Origin: Coptis chinensis
Lineage: Eukaryota; Streptophyta; Magnoliopsida; Ranunculales; Ranunculaceae
DNA length: 64,000 bases
Assembly (NCBI GenBank): GCA_015680905.1
Contig: CM027383.1
Coordinates: forward strand, 37,012,501 to 37,076,500
Reading direction: 5' to 3'
This document shows, piece by piece, positions 37,270-48,965 of the stretch. The number at the start of each line of letters is the position of its first letter. Within the stretch, counting starts at the first letter, position 1. A program made the position numbers and the translations under genes. Below the pieces are notes generated by a model, which saw only the letters and a program-made list of their open reading frames with translations, was not told the origin of the DNA and searched no databases.

Positions 37270-37273
<4 letters not shown>
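36571..37273. other. No supported gene
   Basis: AT-rich DNA followed by a short-repeat-rich segment (36900-37250). Open frames on both strands here have no recognisable content. Confidence 0.45.

Positions 37274-37313
<40 letters not shown>
37274..37313. repeat. (TA)n microsatellite
   Basis: About twenty TA units. Confidence 0.95.
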
Positions 37314-37316
<3 letters not shown>

Positions 37317-37364
37317 ACTTCCATAATTTTGTTGTTAAAGTGGAGTAGTGGAGTATATATATAC

Positions 37365-37574
37365 ATATCTTGGAAATGTTGAATCAATGAGAATTGTATT
37401 ATTTTGATTTTTAGGCTATAACAGGATTTACATATTTTAAATGTCGAAAATACAAATGAGACTATGCCGGATTTTATAAAAAAAAATGATGATTTATCAT
37501 TGATTTTAATTAATTAAAATTGAACGTAGTCCTATTAACGCCTTGTAATATTTCTTTAATCCTGAGGCGTTACA
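37365..37574 (-). repeat. Gypsy LTR fragment
   Basis: The minus strand starts TGTAACGCCTCAGG at 37574, a typical LTR start, and shares a block with 33500-33610. Neither partner LTR nor internal region is seen. Confidence 0.45.
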
Positions 37575-39832
37575 ACCATTGTAGTAATTTGTGTGACTTT
37601 TTAAATATTTGAAATTTCAAATATGATTTTATAACGACATATAACCATCCTAAATATGTACAAATAAGTTAGTTAGTGTTTTTGAGCATTAGAAAGTAGT
37701 TCATATTAAAAGTATGACCACATTCAAAGTAAATATAGATGATTTTGTGGATATTTTATGCGATATTTGTTGATATATCACAATATATTGTGATATATCC
37801 ATGATATTTGCAATTAGCAATACCCACACAGAGTCGGGCGATATTTTATGATATTTTTCGATATATCTCAATATATTCACGATATTTGCAGATGCCCCAA
37901 TGTAATATATCCCTACATAGGGGGATATATCCTTGATACATATCCATAAATCAGAAGTCGATATTTTGCCCTATTATGATATTTTGTACTATGGTTCTGA
38001 TAACCTCTTCTAATATTTGTTTAAAACTGCAAAAAAACTCTTGCAGTGAAGGCCCAAGTCCTGGCCCAATCCTGTACCTCAGGACATTTTTTATTATTTC
38101 CTGCTAATAATGAGTTTCATGTTTCCCCAAGATACCAGGCCAAATAGAAACAAGGACTCGGAGTCTCGGGTCACCTCCTAGAAGACATTCAAGAATAAAT
38201 GAAGAATAAGAAAAAAAACTAATAGCAACCTTGTATAACCAGAGCTTAAGGTAAGCAAATAATTAATCACCTCTCAGAACATAAGGGACCTTTTGCATGA
38301 TCAGAGATTCAGCTAGACCAAGTGCTGCTTCTGAGCCTTGATGGTTACTTTCATGCCAAACAACAAGAATGAGATTACCATCCTCCAAAAAAAAAATCAA
38401 CTCACCAAAACCACCCAATAAAATATAATTCAAGTTGATTACTAAAGAGGATTTATGAGATTTGATGGTTCAAATCAATTAAAGAAAAATCATATTAATT
38501 ACCAATGACATCATATTGACAAGAAACAAAGGAAAACATGATTAGACCATATAAGACTTCAGAAGATTATGTTCCAAACAATTATGGGAAATCCTGGAGG
38601 GTTTTATATGATGTAAAGTTGATAGCTAATAATGATTCAATCTTCCTAAGATCTAGCATAAGAAACTCACATTAACCACCACATTCATGAGCTTAGCCTT
38701 AAAGTATTAAAAAGAGTCATCATGTGATTTGAGAGCTAAAGGTTGAAACCAGTAATAGAATACATATGATGCAAGAGGCAGAAAGAGAAGTTGAAATACA
38801 TGAATGCAAAGATGATGGTTGATTCCGAATCTCAAATAGTAAAAAATCTAAAAATTACATGCATGTTTTATTCTAGATAAAACTTTGACGGAAAAGGTCA
38901 CAATTTAATTTAAAAACTAAATTACATCAAAGTCTTCAACATAGATTAGAGGATAGCACAGTATGTTTTAAGTCATTTCCTAAAAGAAAAAATTGATAGT
39001 GTCATATATAGGACGTGCTTTTCTGTCTTCTCTCCTAAATTGTTAGGTAAGACTAAAGAGGCATTGACTCGGGTGCAGCTGACCTAACCAAGGTTGAGGT
39101 AAAACTCTTACGTTCAAACTATTCGACCCCAACTCCTATTCTTCCATTTTGGCGTTTAAAAAATGTTTTGAAGATCAGCAAATCTAGACTATCTTTATAT
39201 TAAACCCAAATTTCGCTCAAGTCTATTGGTATGAATTGGAATGAGAGAATAATTTTCCTATTCACATTTCTTCATCCTCTTCCAAATGATACGAAATGAG
39301 GGACTTAGGTGTTCCCTTCTCTATTTTTTTCTCATGCCCACTTCTTTTTCTTCTATGTCAGCTTTCTCTTCTCCTTTGATGAAATATCTTATAAGAATTA
39401 AAAGGAAGAAACCTTGGCAGTACTTAAGTAAAGTAAATATGTTCAAATTTAGAGCTTAAATTAGAATGCGTAATAAAAGTATAAAGTGTGTGAGAATAAG
39501 CCCTCCAAGAAACTATGGAACGAATGTCTACTTAAAATATATATCTTAAGGTCCCGTGTATGATCCACTTGTGACCCGGGCTCACCAAGATTATTCTATA
39601 GCCTTTTCTCTTTAATAAGGAATCACTATTCTCTTGTAAGTAGTTGTCTTTTCTATATATAGTACTAATTCAATATTATCTATTCATCAATATTTCAGTA
39701 TTAGGGTAAGATAGAGTAGGGAATGTCAAGTAGCAAATCTCATTATAGAGCACGCTGGAAGTAGAAGAATTTATCAAACTAAAGACGTTCTTGGGAATGA
39801 CTACGTTCTAAAATCTCAATTTAAGGGAGACT
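37575..39832. other. No supported gene; GATAT repeat and one exon-like piece
   Basis: 37740-37990 is a GATATTT-rich repeat related to 31633-31745. On the minus strand 38390-38280 reads DGNLILVVWHESNHQGSEA, then LGLAESLIMQKVPYVLR, with an AG before it and a GT after it. It has exon character, but I do not recognise it. The rest appears empty. Confidence 0.35.
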
Positions 39833-40082
39833 GTTGGAATTACTAAATTGAGATTTAGTACTCGTTGTTAGATCTCAAATTAAGAGAGGATGTTAGAATT
39901 ACTAATTTGTGATATAGCTAATTTGGTTAAATTAGAGTTGGAGATTAATTAATTAATTAGAAAGTTGTGTAATTAGCAAGTATGAGTTGCTATTAGGAAA
40001 CCAAGTTGATATTGGCAATACACTTAAGATTAGAATTGGGTTGGTATTAGAAATTTCTAATTAGTAGCTTATGCAGAGTGAT
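39833..40082 (+). repeat. Copia-like LTR copy 1 (partial)
   Basis: Starts TGTTGGAATTACTAAATTGA directly after a purine tract (AATTTAAGGGAGAC), so it would be a 3' LTR. It closely matches 42136-42385. The LTR start and purine tract are repeated about 58 bp inside (TGTTAGAATTACTAATTTG at 39891). Confidence 0.6.
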
Positions 40083-41095
40083 ATAACAAGTAACACTCAA
40101 TACTCACAACAATGAATAGAACAATCTTTATTCTAATTAATAATTTCAAATAAAACAAAAGTCTTCTCTAAAACCCTAACTGACTTTTATATAGGTGCCT
40201 AAAATACATGCAAGAAAGAAATAAAGGACTCTTGCTTTGTGACGTCCTTAAGCCCAAACAAAATCTACTGGAAAAAAAAATAACAACTAGTACTTAAGAT
40301 TATAGGGGCACCTGCCCTTCAATTGCACATGAAGTAGGGGCGCACATAATTAGTTCCCAAATGTGCATTTTATTATCCTTATATTGCTGCATTACATTCC
40401 CTCTTACGCTTAACGAAAAGACAACTCATAGTTTTTATTGCCTTTTTCATATTAATGAGTATTTTAGACCACTTATCATAAAAGTTGCGTCTTAGCACCA
40501 AAAGGAGCCTTAATCACGCTTATTATGAAGACCAGTAGCTGCTATGGAAAAGTGCTGAAAAAGTCAAAGTCAACTGATCAAAGTCAAAAGTCAAATCCCT
40601 CAAATCAGAAGACCAGAGATGCATGGAGGCCCTTATCTCTAAATATGATGACTTTCTCCCTAAACCTACCTTGGTCAAGAAGAAATTAAACCAAAAATCA
40701 AAAGCAAAAGTGAAGTGTGAGGTGTCTAGTTTGTAATAGAAAAGGGCAAATCTGTAAAAAGCAAAAGTAGGGGTATATAAGCTAAAAGCAAGGGAGAGAG
40801 AAATCATCCATTGTCTTAGGATCCAAACCATTTGGTTTGTTTAATTTCTTGTCTTGTTTTTCAATTCATATTTTTACTTTCTTGTTATTTTATTTTATTT
40901 CAATCAATCTTGTTTACTTTTTCTTTGTTTCAAGCTTCAATCTATTTTCCTTTGTTCTTATTTTAATGTTTTAATTAATCTTTACTTCATGTTTTCAAGT
41001 CATTTCAATACAACAATCAAGCTTTTAAGTTTTTCTTAGCTTAGAACCATTCTAATATATACAAGAGTCTACATTTCTTCTTCACATCTCCCTCA
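40083..41095 (+). repeat. LTR-like DNA with a TATA box
   Basis: GGGGTATATAAGCTAAAAGC (TATA at 40773-40780) is preceded by several AAAGTCAA/GGTCAA-type strings and followed by a T-rich leader. It is probably part of an LTR belonging to the gypsy remnant next to it; boundaries are not visible. Confidence 0.4.
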
Positions 41096-42120
41096 CTCAA
41101 ACTCTAAACAATTTAGAATGAACCTCACTCTTAAACAAACTTTTTGAAGTATACTCACCACAATCTAAAGCTTCAGCACACCCTCCTTTTGCCCACATCC
41201 AGCTTTGACATAACTCAGGTTGCATCATTTCTCCGTCTTGGGAGAAATTCGACCTCGAATTTGACTTGTCGTCATATGAATAACTATCACAATAAGGAAG
41301 AAGGTGTTTCACATTGAAAACATCCTAAGTATGGATGTGATTGGGCAACTGTAACTTGTAAGCATTGGAGTTGATCTTGCCAATCACCTCTAAGGGACCA
41401 ATTTTGCAAGGACCCAACTTGTTATATTCACTAGCAGGAATCCGATCCTTAGTAAGCTAGACCAACCCAACAAAATCTCCAACCTCAAAGCTCACATGTC
41501 ATCGATGATGATCAACAAATAACTTGTACTTGGCATTAGAGTCAAGCAAGTTCAGTTTAGTAAGTGCATGAACATCCTGAATATGCTTAATGAAATCCTC
41601 GGCTTGACCATGAATGCGGTTGAGATCCAGAACACGAGGATTAAACCCGTAAACAATCTGAATTGAAAAGGACTATAACCTGAGCTTCGATTCACGGAAC
41701 AGTTAAAGGCAAACTCAGCTTGAGGCAACTCGATTGTGCTCCCACCGCCTAGTGTTCTGACTTGTCAAACTGTGAAGAAGATTCCCCAAAGAACGATTCA
41801 CCACCTCTGTCTGGCCATTTGTATAACATAATTTGAACAAGAGCTTCACACATTGAAAAGACCGTGAACTTGTTATGCATGTGTGAATGTGGATTCAGGT
41901 AAGCAATAGGTCACCCTTCTTCCCCGGAGTGTTTAGTCAAAATCAGCATTGACAAAGTTCAAAAGTTCTTGAAGCTCCCGTCGTGCTCCAGCACCACTGC
42001 TCCTTAGTGTCAACATAAAGTTTTTGTTATCATCTACGATCAGTGATTTATGCCTTTATCCATCCTCAAATCTCTATGTAGCCAGGCAGCAATCTCAGCA
42101 TCATGACACTCCACTTCCAT
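41096..42120 (-). pseudogene. Ty3/gypsy integrase remnant
   Basis: Minus-strand pieces read GQTEVVNRSLGNLL, LPQAEFAFNCSVNRSSGYSP, DLNRIHGQAEDFIKHIQDVH, then RIPASEYNKLGPCKIGPLEV and INSNAYKLQLPNHIHT with DVFNVKHLLPY. These are the end of the integrase catalytic core (the glutamate region QTE) and the C-terminal GPY/F-type domain of plant gypsy pol. A tail of about 70 residues follows without a chromodomain that I can recognise. Many stops and frameshifts make it inactive. It lies between the two Copia-like LTR copies, so it probably inserted into that element. Confidence 0.8.
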
Positions 42121-42135
42121 AGGACTTCTAGTAGC

Positions 42136-42634
42136 TATTGGAATTACTAAATTGAGATTTAGTACTCGTTGCTATATCTCAAATTAAGGGAGGCTGCTAG
42201 AATTACTAACTTGAGATCTAGCTAATTTGGTTAAATTAGAGTTAGAGATTAATTAATTAATTAGAAAGTTGTGTGATTAGCTAGCAAGTATGAGTTGCTA
42301 TTAGAAAACCAAGTTGATATTGGCAATACAAGTAAGATTAGAATTGAGTTGGTATTAGAAATTTCTAATTAGTAGGAATTAGTAATTAGAGAAATTATAT
42401 ATATGTGTGAGTGTCTAGATATTAGCAAGAAGAAGTGAGAGAATAATAAGAGAGATGCATTGTTGAAAAGAGATTGATGTATCGGTATGAAGTGGTAACT
42501 TGTTAGTTTTGTTGTTCATGAAGTTTAATATAAGTGGTTGAATTGAGATAATAAAGTTCATTTAATTCAAATTTGTCTTCTACGCATATTATTCAATTTT
42601 GTGTATTTGAATCAAAGTATTAGATTCTACACCA
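42136..42634 (+). repeat. Copia-like LTR copy 2
   Basis: Matches 39833-40082 across about 250 bp, including the internal duplicated start (TGCTAGAATTACTAACTTGA at 42195). It continues to about 42634 without further match. No purine tract precedes it, so it would be a 5' or solo LTR. Confidence 0.55.
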
Positions 42635-42906
42635 CACTACTAAAAAAAGGGGTTGTTGTGTCAGTTCAGAAAAACTGGTTGTGTCGGGTATATAAGAAAC
42701 TGACACAATAAACGTTCTTGTGTCGGTTTGTATTGGGAACAGGTTTCTTGTGTCATTTTACTGAAAACGGACACAACAAAACTTTCAATTCTGTCACTTT
42801 TATAGAAACCAACAGTACAAATCAAGTTGTTGTGTCGGCTTCTGATAAAAATCTGAGTTAGTTTTCGTAGTGGTTCATTAGACCGACACATCAAAATTTC
42901 GTAGTG
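42635..42906. mobile_element. CACTA-like MITE
   Basis: Starts CACTACTAAAAAAAGG. Two candidate right ends read TTTTCGTAGTG (42862-42872) and TTTCGTAGTG (42897-42906), inverse to the left terminus. Repeated TTGTGTCGG/CCGACACAA strings fill the inside, as in the subterminal repeats of CACTA elements. No 3-bp duplication matches either end. Confidence 0.6.
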
Positions 42907-45149
42907 AAATGTTTCAGAAATTAAGAACAAAATATTTCAAAGTCTCTCTCCTCTCTTCTTTCTCACAGAAAAAAGAAAGAGAAAAACTCTTCAAAATTCA
43001 AACCTCTCTCTCTTCTCGTCTTTGCCACCGACGCTATTGGAATTTACAACTCCCACATCCACCCCACTCAAACTCGTTCTGGCTCCATAGTTCTCTGAAA
43101 CCGCCTCCACCTATGTTGCTCGAAATCATACTAAGGTAATATCTCGTATTTTCTTCTTCTTAGTATTTTCAATTATGATTTCTTCTTCCTATTTTTCTCA
43201 GAAAGCCTGATTTCTTTAAAGAAAATGAGATTGGGTTTTATTCATCCCCAACTACACTCTAGATTCTACCATTAACTCAAAGATGTCTTATTTTTGACAT
43301 AGGGATTCTCGATTAGAAGTTACTGATGTTTCTCTCCGACTTAATCACCCACTTAAACGTTTTGGGAATTTCTGAAGAAGCTTGGTTAGCAGGTAATTAT
43401 TTTTATCCATTTTTCCTTTGAATGGTTTTGATGCATTTGGATATTCTTGTGTTTGATTAATTGCCAAAATGGCTTATTTTTGTGAAATATATTGGGATTT
43501 CTATGTTTATTTGTTTTTTTAATATTAATATTATGATAATCTTTAGGCTTTTGTTATGAATCTATTTGTTAAATGTTGTAGTTTTTTCTTTGTGATGGGT
43601 AAAGATTTTGGTAGTAAATGTATGGCCTGTTGCAGAAACTCCTTGTAAGATAAGTTGAATTGCAAAAATAGCCATAGTGTATATTGTGCATTCGACTTAT
43701 AGTAGCACCATGTGTCTTGTTGTTCAGTGAACCTCAATCATTGATTCTTATTTGGAAGACCCAATCAAATTTGATAGCATGAAAACTATTGGAAGTTATT
43801 TAACCTTTTCATCTTGTTGTTACTACGATTATTACTTACAAAAAAAACGTTGTTACTACGATTGCTTAGGAGTGATAATTAACGTGCTCTCCTCCTTTGG
43901 ACATTCTGTGTACTACTTTATATTAAGCAATTGCCCTTTTGTGTTACTATCTTTGTAGCTAAGGATTAGATACTAGACTAAGACTAGCTACTAAGCGTTG
44001 GCCCATTTAGTTGCATGCATGAGACCCCATTTAATTGTAAGAATTCTTCAGTAGGTTAGTTATATATTGGAGCTTAAAATTTGAGTTCGATCAAGTTGAA
44101 TTGTTATGGGTTGCTGAACTATGAACTTTCATTAGATTAGCTTTGGGATCTGGTTTTAAATTTACTTGAACCTTCGGATATATTTATTTCTTCTTCTATG
44201 AATGTGACTTCTTTGTGTTTGCCAAAGAGATATATATGTGTCTTTTACGTGGAGTCTTGTTGTACTTGGAAAAACAGAAGTTGGTGGTGAGTACCCAAGT
44301 AATTATGCTTTAAAGGTATGATCCTTATGTACTTTAGTTTTAAAAGAAATACATTAGTGATTGTTCAACAAAATGTGCATAGCAAAGCTACGTACAATAA
44401 GTTATCACTAGCCAAATCAGAAAGTATATGACACTATAAATGGCGTTGGCCTAAGCGTCTTTGTTACCGAGTACTGACCCATACACATGCGTCTTTGTTA
44501 AGAATTTTATGGTTCATTTATTAACGTGTGCACATGAGTAGTAGTTTCAAATGCGTTTGTAAGTGGATATTGTATTAGATAATGTCATATATTATCATTT
44601 AATTGCGTTTGTAGTAGTTTCAAGTTTTCAAACTTAGCTAATAATTTGCCAACAATCTTGTTGTTTAGCTCACACCTATATAGGATGAGACCAAGCACTC
44701 AAGCAGGTAGATGTTTCTATTGAATTTGCTTATACAAGGGTGTCAATGCATATGTCCAGGCCTTATGATATTTGAGGAGGAGCTGGCTATTATTAAGGTG
44801 GTCTCATGTTTATCGGTTTTGCTATTCATTCTTCCAGAAAGGTCAGGTTGGTTATGGGAGAGAGAGATACAAGGGGACACCACTTAGCTTCTTCCTTTGT
44901 ACAAGTGGGTAAATTCAAAGTAAGCTTAAAGGCTTGAATGGTCGGTACTGTTCGAAGATGATATGGTGAGGTAAATTAAACAAAAGATGGTCGTTCACAC
45001 ATGAGATGATAGATGTGAAAGCGGTGATAATTCGGAAGCTTTAGATAATTGCTTTTGTTTGGGTTCACATGAATTATCATTATTTGATCAAGAATAACTA
45101 GACTAGAAGCACAATAATAGTTCTAGCCATTTTAATTCAAGGATCCAAG
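42907..45149. other. No supported gene
   Basis: The first 250 bp are CT-rich and leader-like. No frame of interest follows, and no CACTA transposase domain is seen. Confidence 0.5.
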
Positions 45150-46373
45150 CAGTGTTATCAAAGTCGTACGATTCTCGACTTGAATCATACGACTCGAGTC
45201 GAGTCATAATCAAAAAGATCATAATCGTACCAGTAAATCGTTAATGACAGGAATCGTTACAAAATCGGGATTCAAATCGCAAAATCGTAGGAATCGGAAA
45301 TAATAACGATTCCTTCGATTAAAAAAACAGCAACAGGTACAGATCAAGAACATAAGAAAAAAGAAAATATAAAATATAAAGAAATCAGAGAACTTACAGG
45401 TAAGTTTTCATACACTTCTTCTTCTTTACTACTTCTACTTCTAATTCTTCTTCTTCTTCTTCTTCTTCTATTACCCTTTCTTTTCTTCTTTTTTCGATCT
45501 GAACTCTCCTCCTCAATCTTTATTTTTTTGTTGAGTAAAGCCACGAAAGGTATTATATTGGCTATATGGACCTGGTTAGGTCCAAGTGTCCAACCCAACC
45601 TAATAAGACTTGGGTCAGGTCCATATAACTTTAGCCCATATCTATTCCAAAAATTATACCAATTTCAACGAAATTTCAGTTTTTTTTCAGAAATTTTGAC
45701 CATTATGCCTCCAATTTCAATGGCATTTCAATCTTTTTAGAGTATTATAAGTGTGGAAAGGAGATTTGGGGATTTCTCATAGGGTTTCTACTTTCTTATC
45801 TCCAAATCTTTCAACATTTCTCTTAAGGTGAAAAGGTGAAGTTCACAGTTTCTTTTCCTACTATATTTCTTTACTACTTTAGTTTTCTATTTAAACATGG
45901 CTAAGGAAAAAAAAAACCCCCAAGATGATGTTACATGGAAACATTGCACTAAGGTGGGTGATGGGAAAAAGGCAAAGCTTAAGTGCAACTATTGTAGGAA
46001 ATTAAGAGTACTCCGGAGGTGTTTTTAGAATTAAACATCATTTAGCTTGTACTCATGAAAATGTTGTTGCATGTGCTAAAGTTGAAAGTAGCGTAAAAGA
46101 GTTTTTCTTTAAGTTGTTAGAGGAAAATAAGATGAAAAAACAATTGTTAGGTGATGAGTATGATGGTGGAGATGAAGGGGGAAGCGGAACTTGTGGGGAG
46201 AAAATGAAACTTGCTTTTAGATGTTTTGCTCAAAGGTTTCAACCATCAAGAAAGAAATCAAGTGGTACTACAACTACCTTGAATTCTATTTGGAAGAAGC
46301 AAGATAGAGATGATCTTTGTGTGGATGTAGCTAGGATGTTGTATGTTAATGCTCTTCCATTCCATTTGGTCAA
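45150..46373 (+). pseudogene. hAT transposon 5' end with BED zinc-finger transposase, truncated
   Basis: CAGTGTTATCAAAGTCGTAC at 45150 is a typical hAT terminus, followed by AATCG-rich subterminal DNA and, from ATG 45897, a transposase start. Out-of-frame pieces read VTWKHCTKVGDGKKAKLKCN, YCRKL, then GGVFRIKHHLACTH, giving a C2H2-type BED finger (CNYC..HHLACTH). Further on come SVKEFFFKLLEEN, an acidic spacer, and DLCVDVARMLYVNALPFHLV, the start of the DUF659 transposase region. Frameshifts near 45910 and 46015 break it. At 46374 the sequence changes abruptly to the LTR end of copy B, so the remaining transposase should lie beyond the right edge of the window. Confidence 0.75.
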
Positions 46374-47416
46374 TGATAAACGTAAAAATGAAGTTTTACC
46401 TACGAATAAATGATGAATTTCAAACGCAAGTAAAACTAAAACTAATCAAAGACAGTGTTTATCAAAGATTTCTACTATCGAATCTATCGAAATAGAGTGG
46501 AGTAAAATATTCGTTCCACTCCTAGTTCTTTAGCATTCAAAGTTTTCTATGACTATGAGTCTATCCAAAGTTAATGAGAGTTTTACGAAGGGAATTATAC
46601 TACGATGTCAATTCAAATACTAAACAAGATACGAATAACGAAAATGACGAAAATGCTAATGTTTGAATCTAGATAAAGAATTAGGGGGGATCGATTCCAC
46701 CTTAACTCGACTTAATTCACTAACGAAGAATCGTAGTAATCCGAATTGAATGCTTTAGCGATAACAATTGGTTCTTCCTAATCTCTAGTTGTTCAATGGT
46801 AATCTCTACCAACTAACATCTAGCATGTGAAACAATCAAACCCATTCTCATGGTGAACTAATCATTTTCTAGAATGGAATGGAAATTACGACTACTCTAC
46901 GCTAACACAAATCAAGCTTCATCAAGACTTCTTCAACCCCCTCTAATGGAGGTCTAGCCTAGAATCATTATGCTATCATTTCCAATCGAAATTAAACTAG
47001 ACATCATATAAAGATTCTAACTTTACTAATTCAACTAATCAATAATTCAATTCTAAATTAACAACTAAGAAATAAAATTGATTCTAATGAATTTAATAAT
47101 TGAACTAGATTATGATTAACTAATTATGAAATAAAGACAACTAATTTAAGAATTTAACAATACTAAACTTAAACAAGACTTTAATCAATAACTAAATTAG
47201 AATGAAATTGAATACTTTATTATAAACTAATATTTGATTCTAATTTACAAAAGCTTAAAACTCTTTAATGGGGGCCTTGAGTAGGAGAATAGGAGTAACA
47301 TAACGTTACTCTATCTCCATGATCGAGTGCACCGCATTACCCTTTTTAGCATTTAAATCTAGAATCAGCAATCTTATCTCCATTTTTCCCTCTCTTTCCT
47401 TCCTTTTCAGGAAACT

Positions 47417-48946
47417 TTGAACTCAACTACCATTGCAGCTCGAGCTCGAGTTATGGATTCATCATCATCTCCTCCTCCACAGTCCTCTTCTCCCCAGCCT
47501 TTCTTATGGAGCTCTCTCTTTCATTCAAGCGCCACTTCTTCAACGACCAATACGGTTTTAAGCAGCTACTCTCCCATTCTTGAGGAAGGGGCTGCGATAG
47601 TTCCTCAAGATCTTATTGAAGAAGGTATAGCTGAATGGCATGATGTTCTGATAGGATATTTTCTGGATAAACGTTTGAGTTACCCGTATGTCAAGAGCTC
47701 TTTGGAAAAAATATGGAAACTCAAAGGCTCGATGGAAATCATAACTGACCGAGATTTGTTTTTTATAAGATTGTCGACGCTAGAAAACAAGCAGATGGTC
47801 CTGGAAGGTGGCCCCATCTTCATTGCCGGCAAGATCTTTGTTTTAAGACCTTGGTCTCCGGAGGCTGAAAACCACAGAAGCAAAGTCACGACTGTTCCAA
47901 TATGGGCTAAGCTATCCAAAGTTCCCAAAGAATTGTGGACTAAAAATGGGTTATCCTTCCTAGCAAGTCTTATTGGAGAACCTCTCTGTATGGATGGTGC
48001 TACTTCTATGAAGAAAAGATTGGACTTTGCTAAGGTTTGTGTTACCATTCTGTTAGACTTTGATTTCCCAACCTCTATTAAACTGAAAATTTGAGGAAAA
48101 CATGAATATGTCGATGTGGAATATCCTTGGAAACCCCCTTCATGCACGAAATGTTGCTGCTTTGGCCATTCTTCTGCCAAATGTCCTAGTACTCCAGCTC
48201 CTGTTTGGGTTCCAAGGAATAGGAATGCCTCTGTACAGAATGTTGCGGCTGAGGTTTGGGTCCCAAGAGGTAGTACTGTAGCTACTCAGCATGTTGTAGC
48301 TACTATGCCTGACACTCAAGTTATAGCTTCTGATGCTTCTACTAGTACAAATTTGATGGTACAGAATCCTTCTACCCTCATTGTAACTCTGGCTAATGCC
48401 TCTGCAAGCCCACATATGGGGCCTCTCCTTGCGACCCCTGCTGCCTCTCTTCACGAAAGGAATTCTCCCTCTTTCTGACAGGTCTACTCTTCACTCTATT
48501 CTAGGCAGTTTCTCCTTCTCTTTGAGAGCTTCTAGAAGTCCTTCTGCCTTCATTAGAGAAAGATCGAATGCCCTCAGACCAAGCACCTCTATCACTGGCC
48601 GAGGCAAAGAAGTAGTGGTTTTTTCTGCTCCACAAGTGCAACAGGCCCCGGTTACTCAAGATGACAGCATACTTACTGAGGAGGAACTCTATAATTTTTA
48701 GGTAGAGTCCAATACTTATGCAGCCTTAGCGTTTGATGAGGATGGGATTGAAGATGACATCTCTGAGCAACAAGAGGAGCCTTTTGATGATCAGTGTGTG
48801 AATACTGAATAGTGTGAGAATTCCTCTCTTATCTCTAGACTCTCTATGCCTTCACAGGTCACTACTAGAGCTCAACTCCAGCGGCAGCAACAAAGTTCCG
48901 CTAAGAAAGGTAAAGGAAGGCCTAAGGGCTCGAGGAAACAAAAATA
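47417..48946 (+). pseudogene. LINE ORF1 (nucleic-acid-binding protein)
   Basis: From ATG 47417 an open frame of 225 codons carries the DUF4283 domain of plant L1 ORF1 (EEGIAEWHDVLIGYFLDKRL, SLEKIWKLKG, IFIAGKIFVLRPWSPE, PIWAKLSKVPKELW). A TGA at 48092 interrupts it. The same frame then gives a zinc knuckle CTKCCCFGHSSAKC (C-x2-C-x4-H-x4-C, about 48140-48181). A frameshift near 48470 leads to the last part, ending in a basic stretch QQQSSAKKGKGRPKGSRKQK just before ORF2. The protein would coat LINE RNA in the ribonucleoprotein. Confidence 0.8.
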
Positions 48947-48965
48947 AATCGAAAAGATAATCATC

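Noticed and set aside
45344-45598. 84-codon arginine-rich minus-strand frame
   Set aside because: Produced by a CTT microsatellite in the hAT leader.
47244-47275. Similarity of ACAAAAGCTTAAAACTCTTT to the LTR segment near 10320
   Set aside because: Orientation disagrees with the surrounding LTR and the match is short; treated as chance.
47680-48454. Long minus-strand frames opposite LINE ORF1
   Set aside because: Antisense shadows of a clearly coding plus-strand ORF1.
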